Part shown: piece by piece, positions 1-7,002 of the stretch
How the letters are laid out: every line of letters begins with the position of its first letter
Numbering within the stretch: position 1 is the first letter of the stretch
Source of the DNA: Gemmatimonadaceae bacterium
GTDB lineage: Bacteria; Gemmatimonadota; Gemmatimonadetes; Gemmatimonadales; Gemmatimonadaceae
Direction: 5' to 3'
Assembly (NCBI GenBank): GCA_013816695.1
Contig: JACDDZ010000056.1
Span: 1 to 9,376 of the forward strand
Length of the DNA: 9,376 nucleotides
Program-made: the position numbers and the translations under genes
Notes under the pieces: model-generated
The model's input: only the letters and a program-made list of their open reading frames with translations
The model's database searches: none
What the model was told of the DNA's origin: nothing

Positions 1-1110
1 AAAGCGGGCGAAATTCCGGTCACGTACACCGAGCTCGCCCACGATGTGCACGTTGGAGACCGAATCCTTGTTGACGATGGTCTGATAGAACTCGTCGTTC
101 TCGAGTGTTCGCCGCCCCGTGTAAGAGCCAGGGTTCTGCACGGCGGTGTGGTTCGCAGTCACAAGGGACTCAACCTGCCAGGAGTCCACGTATCTGCTCC
201 ATCGATTACGGAGAAGGACGAAGCCGACATTCGTTTCTCCATCGAGCACGACCTGGACTATCTCGCGCTGAGTTTTGTGCGGCACGCCGGAGATATCGAG
301 TCACTTCGCTCTAAGGTGCCCAAAGGCGTGCTCGTCATAGCAAAGATCGAGATGGATGTTGCGCTGTCCAATATCGAGAGCATCCTCACAGCCTCGGATG
401 GAGTGATGGTCGCGCGAGGCGATCTCGGCGTCGAGCTTCCATTCGAAGCTGTGCCGAACGCGCAGAAGCGAATCATATCCCTTGCCAATCGCCTGGGACG
501 ACCGGTCATCACTGCGACGCAGATGCTCGAGTCGATGATCGAACATCCGCGCCCGACTCGCGCTGAAGCGAGCGATGTGGCGAATGCGATTCTCGATGGG
601 ACTGACGCCGTGATGTTGTCTGCGGAAACCGCGGCAGGGTCTTATCCACGGCTCGCCGTGGAAGCAATGACGCGGATCATCACCGAGATCGAGCGGTCGC
701 CCGTCGCACGCCATGTGTTTGACGACGGAATCGAGGAACACCACGTTGTCCCCACCGAAGTTGCCATCGCTGCCGCGACCACTGCGGCTGTGGAAATGCT
801 CGCGGCTCCACTTGTTGTCGTGTTCACCAAGGGTGGATTCTCGGCCCGGATTGTGTCCTCGTACCGGCCCGGTGTTTCGATTCTCGCGCTAACGGACCAG
901 CCTCGTACCTGCAGGCAGCTCGCACTAGTCTGGGGTGTCATCCCCGAGCTTGTGCCCCACTGCAACACCTACGACGAAATGATGGTCATAGCCCGAGAGA
1001 CAGTGGTCAGGAAGCAGCTCGCATCAACGGGTGATCGCATGATAGTAACCGCCGGCGTCCCGTTCGATGTTCCTGGAACGACCAACCTGCTCAAGGTCGA
1101 AACACTCTGA
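1..1110 (+). CDS. pyk: Pyruvate kinase, 5'-truncated by the window edge
   Basis: Pyruvate kinase transfers phosphate from phosphoenolpyruvate to ADP, the last step of glycolysis, in the cytosol. The reading frame is open from base 1 and ends in TGA at 1108-1110, giving 369 residues; roughly the first 100 of a usual ~470 are missing. The GTG at 46 is internal, because the residues before it (ending YTELAHD) belong to the conserved Y-x-x-L-x-x-D-V-x-x-G-D stretch. Visible are GDRILVDDG in the B domain, the catalytic-lysine signature IAKIE (Lys115 and Glu117 counted from base 1), the metal/substrate motif ARGDLGVE (Asp141), TATQMLESM and the DAVMLSAETAAG block. A complete C-terminal domain follows from about residue 235. 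The next gene begins inside its stop codon, so the two are probably co-translated. The family call is secure; the allosteric type cannot be judged. Confidence 0.96.
   Translation, partial: KAGEIPVTYTELAHDVHVGDRILVDDGLIELVVLECSPPRVRARVLHGGVVRSHKGLNLPGVHVSAPSITEKDEADIRFSIEHDLDYLALSFVRHAGDIESLRSKVPKGVLVIAKIEMDVALSNIESILTASDGVMVARGDLGVELPFEAVPNAQKRIISLANRLGRPVITATQMLESMIEHPRPTRAEASDVANAILDGTDAVMLSAETAAGSYPRLAVEAMTRIITEIERSPVARHVFDDGIEEHHVVPTEVAIAAATTAAVEMLAAPLVVVFTKGGFSARIVSSYRPGVSILALTDQPRTCRQLALVWGVIPELVPHCNTYDEMMVIARETVVRKQLASTGDRMIVTAGVPFDVPGTTNLLKVETL
1093..1109 (+). promoter_or_regulatory. Shine-Dalgarno and CTG start overlapping the pyk stop
   Basis: AAGG at 1093-1096 is followed after 10 bases by CTG at 1107-1109, whose last two bases begin the TGA stop of pyk. 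The arrangement copies the common ATGA stop/start overlap with a non-standard first base. The start choice rests on homology of the encoded N-terminus and on this spacing; the CTG itself is unproven. Confidence 0.6.
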
Positions 1111-1886
1111 AGCTCCTTTTCCTGGGAACCGGCACCAGCTTCGGCGTTCCGCAAATTGGCTGCAATTGCGACGTATGCCGCTCACCCGATCCACGCGACA
1201 AACGAACTCGGGTTGGTGCCGTTATCGAGACTGACAACGGAATCCGGCTCTTGATCGACACTCCGCCCGAGCTTCGACTTCAGCTGATCGCGGCGGGAAT
1301 CGATCGCGTCGATGCGGTGCTGTTTACACACGACCACGCAGACCACACGCACGGCCTCGACGACATTCGCGCGATTACCGTGCGCCGCGATGCGCCGCTC
1401 GGCATGTATGGCCCACGCGATTCGCTCGACAGGCTTGCGACGCGCTTTCCCTACATTTTCGACGACAACTATCGTGCGCTGCCCGGAACCTCGAAACCGG
1501 AAGGCTCCGCGCGCATTCTCGAGGCGGGCGTGCCTGTCGACATCGGTGGCGTCCAGGTGACTCCGGTTGCGCTTCCGCACGGAAACATTGAAGTGTTCGG
1601 TTACCGGATCGGTTCACTCGGGTACATCACCGATGCAAAAAGTGTTTCCGACAAGGCCATCGAGACTTTCCGCGGCGTAAAGGTTCTTGTTCTCAACGCT
1701 CTTTTCCGCACCGAGCACCCGACTCACATGAGCATTCCGGAAGCTATTCGCGTTGCGAAGGAGATCGGTGCAGAGCGCACTTACCTGACACACCTGACTC
1801 ACCACAGCTTTCACGCCGACCTCGAAGCGGAGCTGCCACGCGGGATCGCGCCGGCCTTCGATGGCCTCACAATCAGGATCGACTGA
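1107..1886 (+). CDS. PhnP-like metallo-beta-lactamase-fold hydrolase, probable CTG start
   Basis: Probable zinc phosphodiesterase of the metallo-beta-lactamase fold, 259 residues. The start is set at CTG 1107, overlapping the pyk stop as CTGA. Translation from there gives KLLFLGTGTSFGVP, the family's usual N-terminus, and an AAGG sits 10 bases upstream; the next conventional start (TTG 1251) would remove this strand and three cysteines. Metal ligands seen are H75-x-H77-x-D79-H80, H158 in LPHG, D176 in YITDAK and H229. Cys19, Cys21, Cys24 and His232 have the spacing of the structural zinc site known from E. coli PhnP (C21, C23, C26, H225), with H229/H232 matching its H222/H225 pair. PhnP itself cleaves a cyclic ribose phosphate in phosphonate breakdown. 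No phn genes lie nearby, so the substrate here is unknown. It sits between two glycolytic genes and its stop abuts the pgi ATG. Confidence 0.88.
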   Translation: MKLLFLGTGTSFGVPQIGCNCDVCRSPDPRDKRTRVGAVIETDNGIRLLIDTPPELRLQLIAAGIDRVDAVLFTHDHADHTHGLDDIRAITVRRDAPLGMYGPRDSLDRLATRFPYIFDDNYRALPGTSKPEGSARILEAGVPVDIGGVQVTPVALPHGNIEVFGYRIGSLGYITDAKSVSDKAIETFRGVKVLVLNALFRTEHPTHMSIPEAIRVAKEIGAERTYLTHLTHHSFHADLEAELPRGIAPAFDGLTIRID

Positions 1887-3263
1887 ATGACGTTACGACT
1901 GGATTACTCGAACATGATGGAGCCGATTGCGAGCGGAATTGCTTCGGCGGAATGGGAGCAGTCGCTGGCGGCTGCAAGACAAGCGCACGCCGCAGTGGGG
2001 AAGGGGCGCGCTGACGGTTCGGTGGGTTTCCTGGACATCGCGTCGGACACACGCCTCCTCGCCCAGTCCCTCGAGTTTGCGGGGAAGGTGCGCAGGCAGT
2101 TCGATGACGTTGTGATACTTGGGATAGGTGGATCGGCCCTGGGGCCCATTGCCCTCAGGACTGCGCTACGCGCATATGGATGGAACACGCTCTCGCGCGA
2201 GGAGCGCAAGGAACAGCCGCGACTGCATGTTCTCGACAATGTGGACCCTGTAACGATTGGCGCGCTGTTGGACAGGATCGTCCTGCCCAGGACTCTCTTC
2301 GTCGTCACTTCAAAGTCCGGGGGCACGGCCGAGACTATGGCTCAGTTTCTCATCGTGCACGAGAGGCTGGAGATTGCGGGGCTGCCCGTTGCACATCACG
2401 TTGTCTTCATCACTGACCCCGTTCAGGGCGCGCTACGGCCTCTCGCAGAAAAGCTCAGGGTTCATGCGCTCGAAATCCCCGCGAACGTCGGTGGAAGATT
2501 CAGTATCCTCACACCAGTGGGACTGCTGCCGGCGGCACTGATCGGGATCGACATTTCCCGAGTCGCAGCCGGAGCCGCTGACATGGCCTCGCGCTGCAAC
2601 GATGCTTCGTTCGAATCGAATCCCGCTCTGGTTTACGCAACCTTGCAATGGCTCGCCGACACGAAGCATGGGAAGCACGTCCATGTCTTCATGCCCTACT
2701 CGGATCCGCTCCGGGATTTTGCCGCATGGTTCGTCCAGCTCTGGGCCGAAAGCCTTGGCAAGCAGCGCTCCGGAGCCGGTGTCGGTCCCACTCCGCTCGC
2801 GGCGCTGGGCGCGACAGACCAGCACAGCCAGGTGCAGCTGTTCATGGAGGGGCCTGCCGACAAGACAGTGACTTTTGTTGCGGTGCGGGAGCGCGAACTG
2901 GACCTGAAAATTCCTGCGGCATTCGGTGATGTTAAGGAACTCGGGTACCTTGGCGGCCACTCGCTCGCTGAGCTTATCGACGTAGAGCAGCGCGCGACGG
3001 CCGGTGCGCTTGCCCAGCGCGGCCGCCCGAACATGACCATTTCGCTGGATAAAATTGATGGATGGCATATTGGAGCGCTTATCATGTTCCTGGAGATTGC
3101 CACTGCGTACGCAGGCAGCCTTTACGGCATCGACGCGTTCAACCAGCCGGGCGTGGAGCTTGGAAAGCAGTTCGCCTACGCAATGCTTGGCAGGCCGGGC
3201 GCGGAAGCTGCCAGAGCCGAATGGGACTCACTTCCCAAGGCAGACCATCGCTGGTCTGTGTAG
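1887..3263 (+). CDS. pgi: Glucose-6-phosphate isomerase
   Basis: Interconverts glucose-6-phosphate and fructose-6-phosphate in the cytosol, at the branch of glycolysis, gluconeogenesis and pentose phosphate use. The protein has 458 residues, fitting the short bacterial form (about 450) and not the ~550-residue E. coli type. Motifs in order: GIGGSALGP, which begins the first sugar-isomerase domain; SKSGGTAETM, the phosphate-binding loop; NVGGRFSILTPVGLLPA, PGI signature 1; WAESLGK with Glu288; TDQHSQVQ with His313; and FNQPGVELGKQ, signature 2, with Lys427. These three residues match the catalytic Glu, His and Lys of the family. ATG 1887 follows the TGA of the previous gene without a gap, and CAGGA lies about ten bases upstream, so the two genes are probably translationally coupled. 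The last codons contain a perfect hairpin. Confidence 0.96.
   Translation: MTLRLDYSNMMEPIASGIASAEWEQSLAAARQAHAAVGKGRADGSVGFLDIASDTRLLAQSLEFAGKVRRQFDDVVILGIGGSALGPIALRTALRAYGWNTLSREERKEQPRLHVLDNVDPVTIGALLDRIVLPRTLFVVTSKSGGTAETMAQFLIVHERLEIAGLPVAHHVVFITDPVQGALRPLAEKLRVHALEIPANVGGRFSILTPVGLLPAALIGIDISRVAAGAADMASRCNDASFESNPALVYATLQWLADTKHGKHVHVFMPYSDPLRDFAAWFVQLWAESLGKQRSGAGVGPTPLAALGATDQHSQVQLFMEGPADKTVTFVAVRERELDLKIPAAFGDVKELGYLGGHSLAELIDVEQRATAGALAQRGRPNMTISLDKIDGWHIGALIMFLEIATAYAGSLYGIDAFNQPGVELGKQFAYAMLGRPGAEAARAEWDSLPKADHRWSV
3241..3258 (+). other. Perfect 7-bp hairpin at the 3' end of pgi
   Basis: CAGACCA (3241-3247), loop TCGC, then TGGTCTG (3252-3258) form a perfect stem that ends two codons before the pgi stop. 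No T-tract follows, so it is not an intrinsic terminator. It could slow 3' exonucleases at the pgi/fba junction, or it could be chance. Confidence 0.4.
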
Positions 3264-3301
3264 GACTTGCACAGGCGCTCAATCAGGTTCAACCTTTCAA
3301 A

Positions 3302-4696
3302 ATGCAACTGATGAAGATTGAAAAAGCTGTCACAACAAAAAACGGGTCTTTAACGGTTACCGATGCGTCCACAGTTGCCTCTGAGGCGATGGACGAGCTG
3401 GCCCGCGAAGCCGTATTCGGGGAACAGGACGCGCGCGATCGTGCTCGATGGATGATCTGGGAAATCGGTCAGGCCCTCGGTGTTCAGCCGGCATCAATCC
3501 ATGACCTTTATATAGCGCGCGGTCGCGGCGAAACCCACGGCTTCACGGTACCTGCGATCAATGTTCGCGGGATGTCGTACGACACGGCGCGCTCGATTTT
3601 CCGCGTTGCCAGGACAATGAATGCGGGCGCATTCATTTGCGAAATCGCTCGATCGGAAATCGCATACACGGACCAGCGACCCGCGGAATACGTCGCGGTG
3701 ATCCTCGCGGCAGCACTTCGGGAGGGATTTTGCGGACCCGTTTTCATCCAGGGCGATCACTTCCAGGTCAATCACAAAAAGTACGCATCGGATCCGGAAG
3801 GCGAAGTGAATGCAGTGAAGCAACTCGCGCGCGAGGCCATCGACGCGGGTTTCTACAACATCGATGTCGACACGTCCACGCTCGTAGACCTCTCCCGCCC
3901 GAACGTCACTGAGCAGCAGCGCGTGAACTTCGAGCGCGCTGCCGAGTTGTCGAGCCTGATTCGCGAGATCGAACCGGAAGGTGTCACCGTATCGATTGGC
4001 GGCGAGATCGGCGAAGTTGGTACTGAAAACAGCACGGTCGAAGAACTGCGCGCATTCATGGACGGATACAATGCGTCGATGGGCGAGGGCGTCACCGGAC
4101 TGTCGAAAATCAGCGTACAGTCGGGGACGTCGCATGGTGGCGTCGTGCTGGCCGATGGTTCGATTGCCGACGTGGCGCTCGACCTCGATACGCTTGAGAA
4201 ATTGTCGACAGTCGCCCGCGAGGAATACGGATTATCCGGTGCGGTACAGCATGGAGCTTCCACCCTTCCGGACGGCGCGTTCAACAATTTTCCGCGCACC
4301 GAAACCGCAGAAATCCATCTTGCGACGAATTTCCAGACGATGCTTTACGATCAGTTACCTGGCGCTCTGCGCGACGAGATCTACGAGTGGCTCCGGACGA
4401 ACGCGAAGGACGAGCGGAAAGACAAGGACAGCGACGAACAGTTCTTTTACAAGACGAGAAAGAAGGCTCTCGGTCCCTTCAAGCGCCGCTTCTGGGATCT
4501 CGACGACGCGATCAAGAGCCGCCTGTCATCGACATACGATGCGAAATTCACGTTCCTGTTTACGCAGTTGGCAATTGGGGACACAGCGCCAGTCGTTGCG
4601 CGTTTCATAAAGGCGCCGGTCATCCACAAGCCGGAGCCGCATGCGGGAATGGAATCAGTGGCCGCTGCACCCGATGACGCCGACCTCAGCGACTAA
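3302..4696 (+). CDS. fba: Class II (zinc) fructose-bisphosphate aldolase, long form
   Basis: Cleaves fructose-1,6-bisphosphate into dihydroxyacetone phosphate and glyceraldehyde-3-phosphate, in the cytosol. The start is taken at ATG 3302 (464 residues); ATG 3311 is an alternative. The frame is open upstream to 3062, but that part lies inside pgi in another frame and reads as non-protein. Neither start has a good Shine-Dalgarno. Residues 1 to about 65 form an N-terminal extension. The barrel then shows HGFTVPAINVRG, FIQGDHFQ (catalytic Asp152, zinc ligand His153), SIGGEIGEVGTENS (Glu235), SGTSHGG (zinc ligand His278) and QHGAST (zinc ligand His317). The usual class II length is about 300-360; the excess is the N-terminal part plus a charged insertion rich in Lys, Asp and Glu (about residues 366-385) and an acidic C-terminal tail. 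A tagatose-bisphosphate substrate cannot be excluded, but the neighbouring pgi and pyk favour glycolysis. Confidence 0.92.
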   Translation: MQLMKIEKAVTTKNGSLTVTDASTVASEAMDELAREAVFGEQDARDRARWMIWEIGQALGVQPASIHDLYIARGRGETHGFTVPAINVRGMSYDTARSIFRVARTMNAGAFICEIARSEIAYTDQRPAEYVAVILAAALREGFCGPVFIQGDHFQVNHKKYASDPEGEVNAVKQLAREAIDAGFYNIDVDTSTLVDLSRPNVTEQQRVNFERAAELSSLIREIEPEGVTVSIGGEIGEVGTENSTVEELRAFMDGYNASMGEGVTGLSKISVQSGTSHGGVVLADGSIADVALDLDTLEKLSTVAREEYGLSGAVQHGASTLPDGAFNNFPRTETAEIHLATNFQTMLYDQLPGALRDEIYEWLRTNAKDERKDKDSDEQFFYKTRKKALGPFKRRFWDLDDAIKSRLSSTYDAKFTFLFTQLAIGDTAPVVARFIKAPVIHKPEPHAGMESVAAAPDDADLSD

Positions 4697-5123
4697 GAGC
4701 GGCGGTGATCTTCTCCAGGCATCGGAGCTGCTTGCCGTAATTTCCCGGCGCGCATCGCACGAGGTCCGGAATGCTCTTAACGGCGTTGCGGTAAATGTCG
4801 AAGTCGTTCGCAGCCGGATTTCCAGACCCGAGCCCGACCTCACCGAACTCCGGACTTTTGCAGACCGGGCGTCTGCCGAGAGCGACGCGGCCGCGTCACT
4901 GGCCACTGGGTTGGCGGACCTTGCCCGCTTGTTCGCCCGCTCGGCCACAGGCGAGGGCGAGCCCTACCTGCAGGCAGGTGACGGTGGCGGAAAGGTTCTT
5001 GTAGTCCCCGTTTGTACCACCGATGACACCGATATCTCCGCAGATCTCAAAGCACTCGCTGCCCGGATGGGTGTCACGATCAAGCTGGACGGTTCGACGG
5101 TTATATTTACCGTCCGCGACTAA
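4641..5123 (+). CDS. Small H-box (HisKA-like) protein lacking a kinase ATPase domain
   Basis: Protein of 160 residues (149 if ATG 4674 is used). ATG 4641 has GGAG only 4 bases upstream and overlaps fba by 56 bases; ATG 4674 overlaps by 23 bases but has no Shine-Dalgarno. The central segment reads RASHEVRNALNGVAVNVEVV, very like the phospho-accepting H-box of sensor kinases (S-H-E-x-R-N-x-L-N/T). The candidate histidine is encoded at 4758-4760. A second Ala/Leu-rich helix follows, resembling helix 2 of a dimerisation/phosphotransfer domain. The last ~45 residues end LDGSTVIFTVRD, like the final strand of a kinase ATPase domain, but no N, G1, F or G2 box is present. There is no transmembrane segment. 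It lies 34 bases upstream of an NtrC-type response regulator, so a phosphotransfer or docking partner is the natural inference. Function is not established. Confidence 0.75.
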   Translation: MREWNQWPLHPMTPTSATKSGGDLLQASELLAVISRRASHEVRNALNGVAVNVEVVRSRISRPEPDLTELRTFADRASAESDAAASLATGLADLARLFARSATGEGEPYLQAGDGGGKVLVVPVCTTDDTDISADLKALAARMGVTIKLDGSTVIFTVRD

Positions 5124-5157
5124 CGCGGCAGTTCGACCGGACACGCTACCCATATAG

Positions 5158-6618
5158 ATGAAGAAAGCAAAAATCCTTATCGCCGACGATGAGCGTTCGA
5201 TAGTTGAGGGGCTTCGTGCCATTCTCTCCGACGAAGGCTACGAAGTGGCGGTAGCATTCGATGGCCAGAAAGCGCTCGACATGTTGAGCGAGGACAGCTA
5301 CGGTGTCCTGCTGGCCGACCTTAAGATGCCGAAGCTCGACGGACTCGCGATCCTCAAGCAGCTTCAGCAAAAGGGAATTCCAACTGAATGCATCATCGTC
5401 ACCGGGCAGGCGACTGTTGACTCCGCCGTCCAGGCTATGCGGGAGGGCGCGTACGACTATATCGAGAAGCCGCTCAACGCAGAGAAGCTGAATCGGCTGA
5501 AAGCGCTGATTCCCAAGGCGCTCGATAAATTCAACGTACAGCAGAAGAATCGCGAGCTTTCCTCCAAGCTCGAAGGCCTCACGCATTTCGGCGAGCTTAC
5601 CGGACAGTCCGAGGAAATGCGGCATGTCTATCAGGTGATCGACGCAGTGGCCCCCTCGGTTGCGAGCGTCCTGATTCTTGGCGAATCCGGAACTGGAAAG
5701 GAGCTTGTCGCACGCGCGATGCACTCGAAGAGTGAGCGGGAGAAGGGACCGTTCTTCGCACTCAACTGTGCTGCACTCCCCAAGGACATTCTCGAGAATG
5801 AGCTGTTCGGGCACGAGAAGGGCGCCTTCACTGGTTCCACCAACGAAAAAGCCGGCGCATTCGAGATGGCGCATGGTGGTACGATCTTCCTCGACGAAGT
5901 CGCGGAAATGCCGACGGATATCCAGGTCAAGCTGCTGCGCGCACTCGAGACACGCACGATTCGCAGGCTCGGTGGCAAGAAGGAAATTTCAGTGGACATT
6001 CGCATCGTGGCGGCGACCAATCGCGACTTGCAGAAGGCGCTGAGCGAGAACGAGCTGCGTGAGGATCTCTATTACCGTCTTGCCGTTGTGGAGATATTTC
6101 TTCCGCCGCTCCGCGAGCGGGCCGGCGACATCAAGCTCCTGGCGAATGAGTTCCTTGCACGATTTGCCTCGCAGAACGGAAAGAAGCTCTCCTCATTTTC
6201 TGAGCAGGCGTGGGAATGGATTCTTTCCTACACGTGGCCGGGCAACGTTCGCGAGCTCAAGAACGCAGTTGAGCGCGCGGTGATCATGGCACGCGGCGAC
6301 AAGATCGAAGCGACTGACATAATCCCGCGCCACCTTACAACAGGTGCCCAGGCCAACGCGCCACTGACAATCAGCGCTGGGACGAGTCTTGCCGAGGCGC
6401 GGAAGCAGCTGGTCCTGAGGACCTTTGCATCCACTGGTGGAGACGCAGTCCGAACTGCAAAAATCGTCGGAATGGCCCTCGCAGACGTGCATTCGGAGCT
6501 TGCTTCAATGCTCAATGGCAATGGAGATTCGGGCGCGGGAGCGGAACGTGCAAAGCCGGTATCCGCACCTTCCAGAGCGGCGGCAGCCAAGCCGAAACCG
6601 AAAGCCAGGAAGCGCTAA
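5158..6618 (+). CDS. NtrC-family sigma-54-dependent response regulator
   Basis: Cytosolic transcription activator of 486 residues in three parts. The receiver (1-120) has the acidic pocket D10/D11, phospho-acceptor D54 in LLADLKMP, T82 and K104 in EKPL. A linker of about 25 residues leads to the AAA+ sigma-54 interaction domain (about 147-375) with Walker A GESGTGKE at 175-182, the sigma-54 contact loop GAFTGS at 222-227, Walker B FLDE at 244-247, an arginine-rich LRER segment, and WPGNVRELKN. All parts needed for ATP-driven open-complex formation are intact. The C-terminal Fis-type helix-turn-helix is recognisable by ARKQLVLRTFASTGGD and TAKIVGM, but the recognition helix (ALADVHSELASML) departs from the usual SRRTLYRKL pattern. 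A basic Ala/Pro/Lys tail ends PKPKARKR. ATG 5158 has no clear Shine-Dalgarno. Its partner kinase is not in the window unless the preceding H-box protein plays that role. Confidence 0.95.
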   Translation: MKKAKILIADDERSIVEGLRAILSDEGYEVAVAFDGQKALDMLSEDSYGVLLADLKMPKLDGLAILKQLQQKGIPTECIIVTGQATVDSAVQAMREGAYDYIEKPLNAEKLNRLKALIPKALDKFNVQQKNRELSSKLEGLTHFGELTGQSEEMRHVYQVIDAVAPSVASVLILGESGTGKELVARAMHSKSEREKGPFFALNCAALPKDILENELFGHEKGAFTGSTNEKAGAFEMAHGGTIFLDEVAEMPTDIQVKLLRALETRTIRRLGGKKEISVDIRIVAATNRDLQKALSENELREDLYYRLAVVEIFLPPLRERAGDIKLLANEFLARFASQNGKKLSSFSEQAWEWILSYTWPGNVRELKNAVERAVIMARGDKIEATDIIPRHLTTGAQANAPLTISAGTSLAEARKQLVLRTFASTGGDAVRTAKIVGMALADVHSELASMLNGNGDSGAGAERAKPVSAPSRAAAAKPKPKARKR

Positions 6619-6630
6619 GGAGATTTGATG
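6617..6630 (+). promoter_or_regulatory. Strong Shine-Dalgarno deciding the YtxH start
   Basis: AAGGAG at 6617-6622 overlaps the TAA stop of the regulator gene and stands 5 bases before ATG 6628. A TTG at 6625 would leave only 2 bases, so ATG 6628 is chosen. Confidence 0.75.
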
Positions 6631-7002
6631 AGCGAATACGATTGGTACGAGGATGATGAGCCATACGTTGTGGTCGAACAGCATTCTTCAGGGTTCGGTC
6701 CACTGCTGCTGGGCATTGCCCTCGGTACGGGTATAGCCTTGCTGTTCGCTCCGCAGAGCGGAGCCGATACACGCCGGCTCATACGTAAGAAGGCGCAGCA
6801 GGCCCGCGATACGGTTGCTGATGTCGTCGACGAAGTCGCCACCACGGTTACCGATGGCATAGACTCGGCGCGCGACGCAGTTGACCTCAAAAAGAGGCAG
6901 ATCTCACGGGCGGTCAGGGCCGGACGCGATGCCGCACACGAAGCGCGCGAGGACCTCGAGTTTCGCATAGCCGAGACCAAAGCGGCTTATAAAGAGAATT
7001 AG
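6628..7002 (+). CDS. YtxH domain-containing small membrane protein
   Basis: A 124-residue protein of the YtxH type, a widespread family without a defined biochemical role, often linked to general stress. It begins with an acidic cytosolic segment (EYDWYEDDEP). One hydrophobic helix follows at about residues 23-42 (FGPLLLGIALGTGIALLFAP), ending in the typical LFAPQSGADTRRLIRKKA. The remaining 75 residues are a long, strongly charged, Ala/Asp/Arg-rich amphipathic coiled-coil-like helix without cysteines. The gene is close-packed with the regulator before it, and its stop shares one base with the GTG of the YihY-type gene after it. The two membrane proteins are therefore probably made together. 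Whether the sigma-54 regulator controls them is unknown; no sigma-54 promoter lies in the 9-base gap. Confidence 0.85.
   Translation: MSEYDWYEDDEPYVVVEQHSSGFGPLLLGIALGTGIALLFAPQSGADTRRLIRKKAQQARDTVADVVDEVATTVTDGIDSARDAVDLKKRQISRAVRAGRDAAHEAREDLEFRIAETKAAYKEN

Noticed and set aside
3062..3301. The aldolase frame stays open upstream to 3062 and could add 80 residues
   Set aside because: This stretch lies within the conserved 3' end of pgi in another frame, and its translation is Arg/Ser/Cys-rich with no family similarity.
5140..5157. CATATAG just before the regulator ATG as a promoter giving a leaderless mRNA
   Set aside because: The element lies too close to the ATG for transcription to start at or before it, and no -35 is seen.
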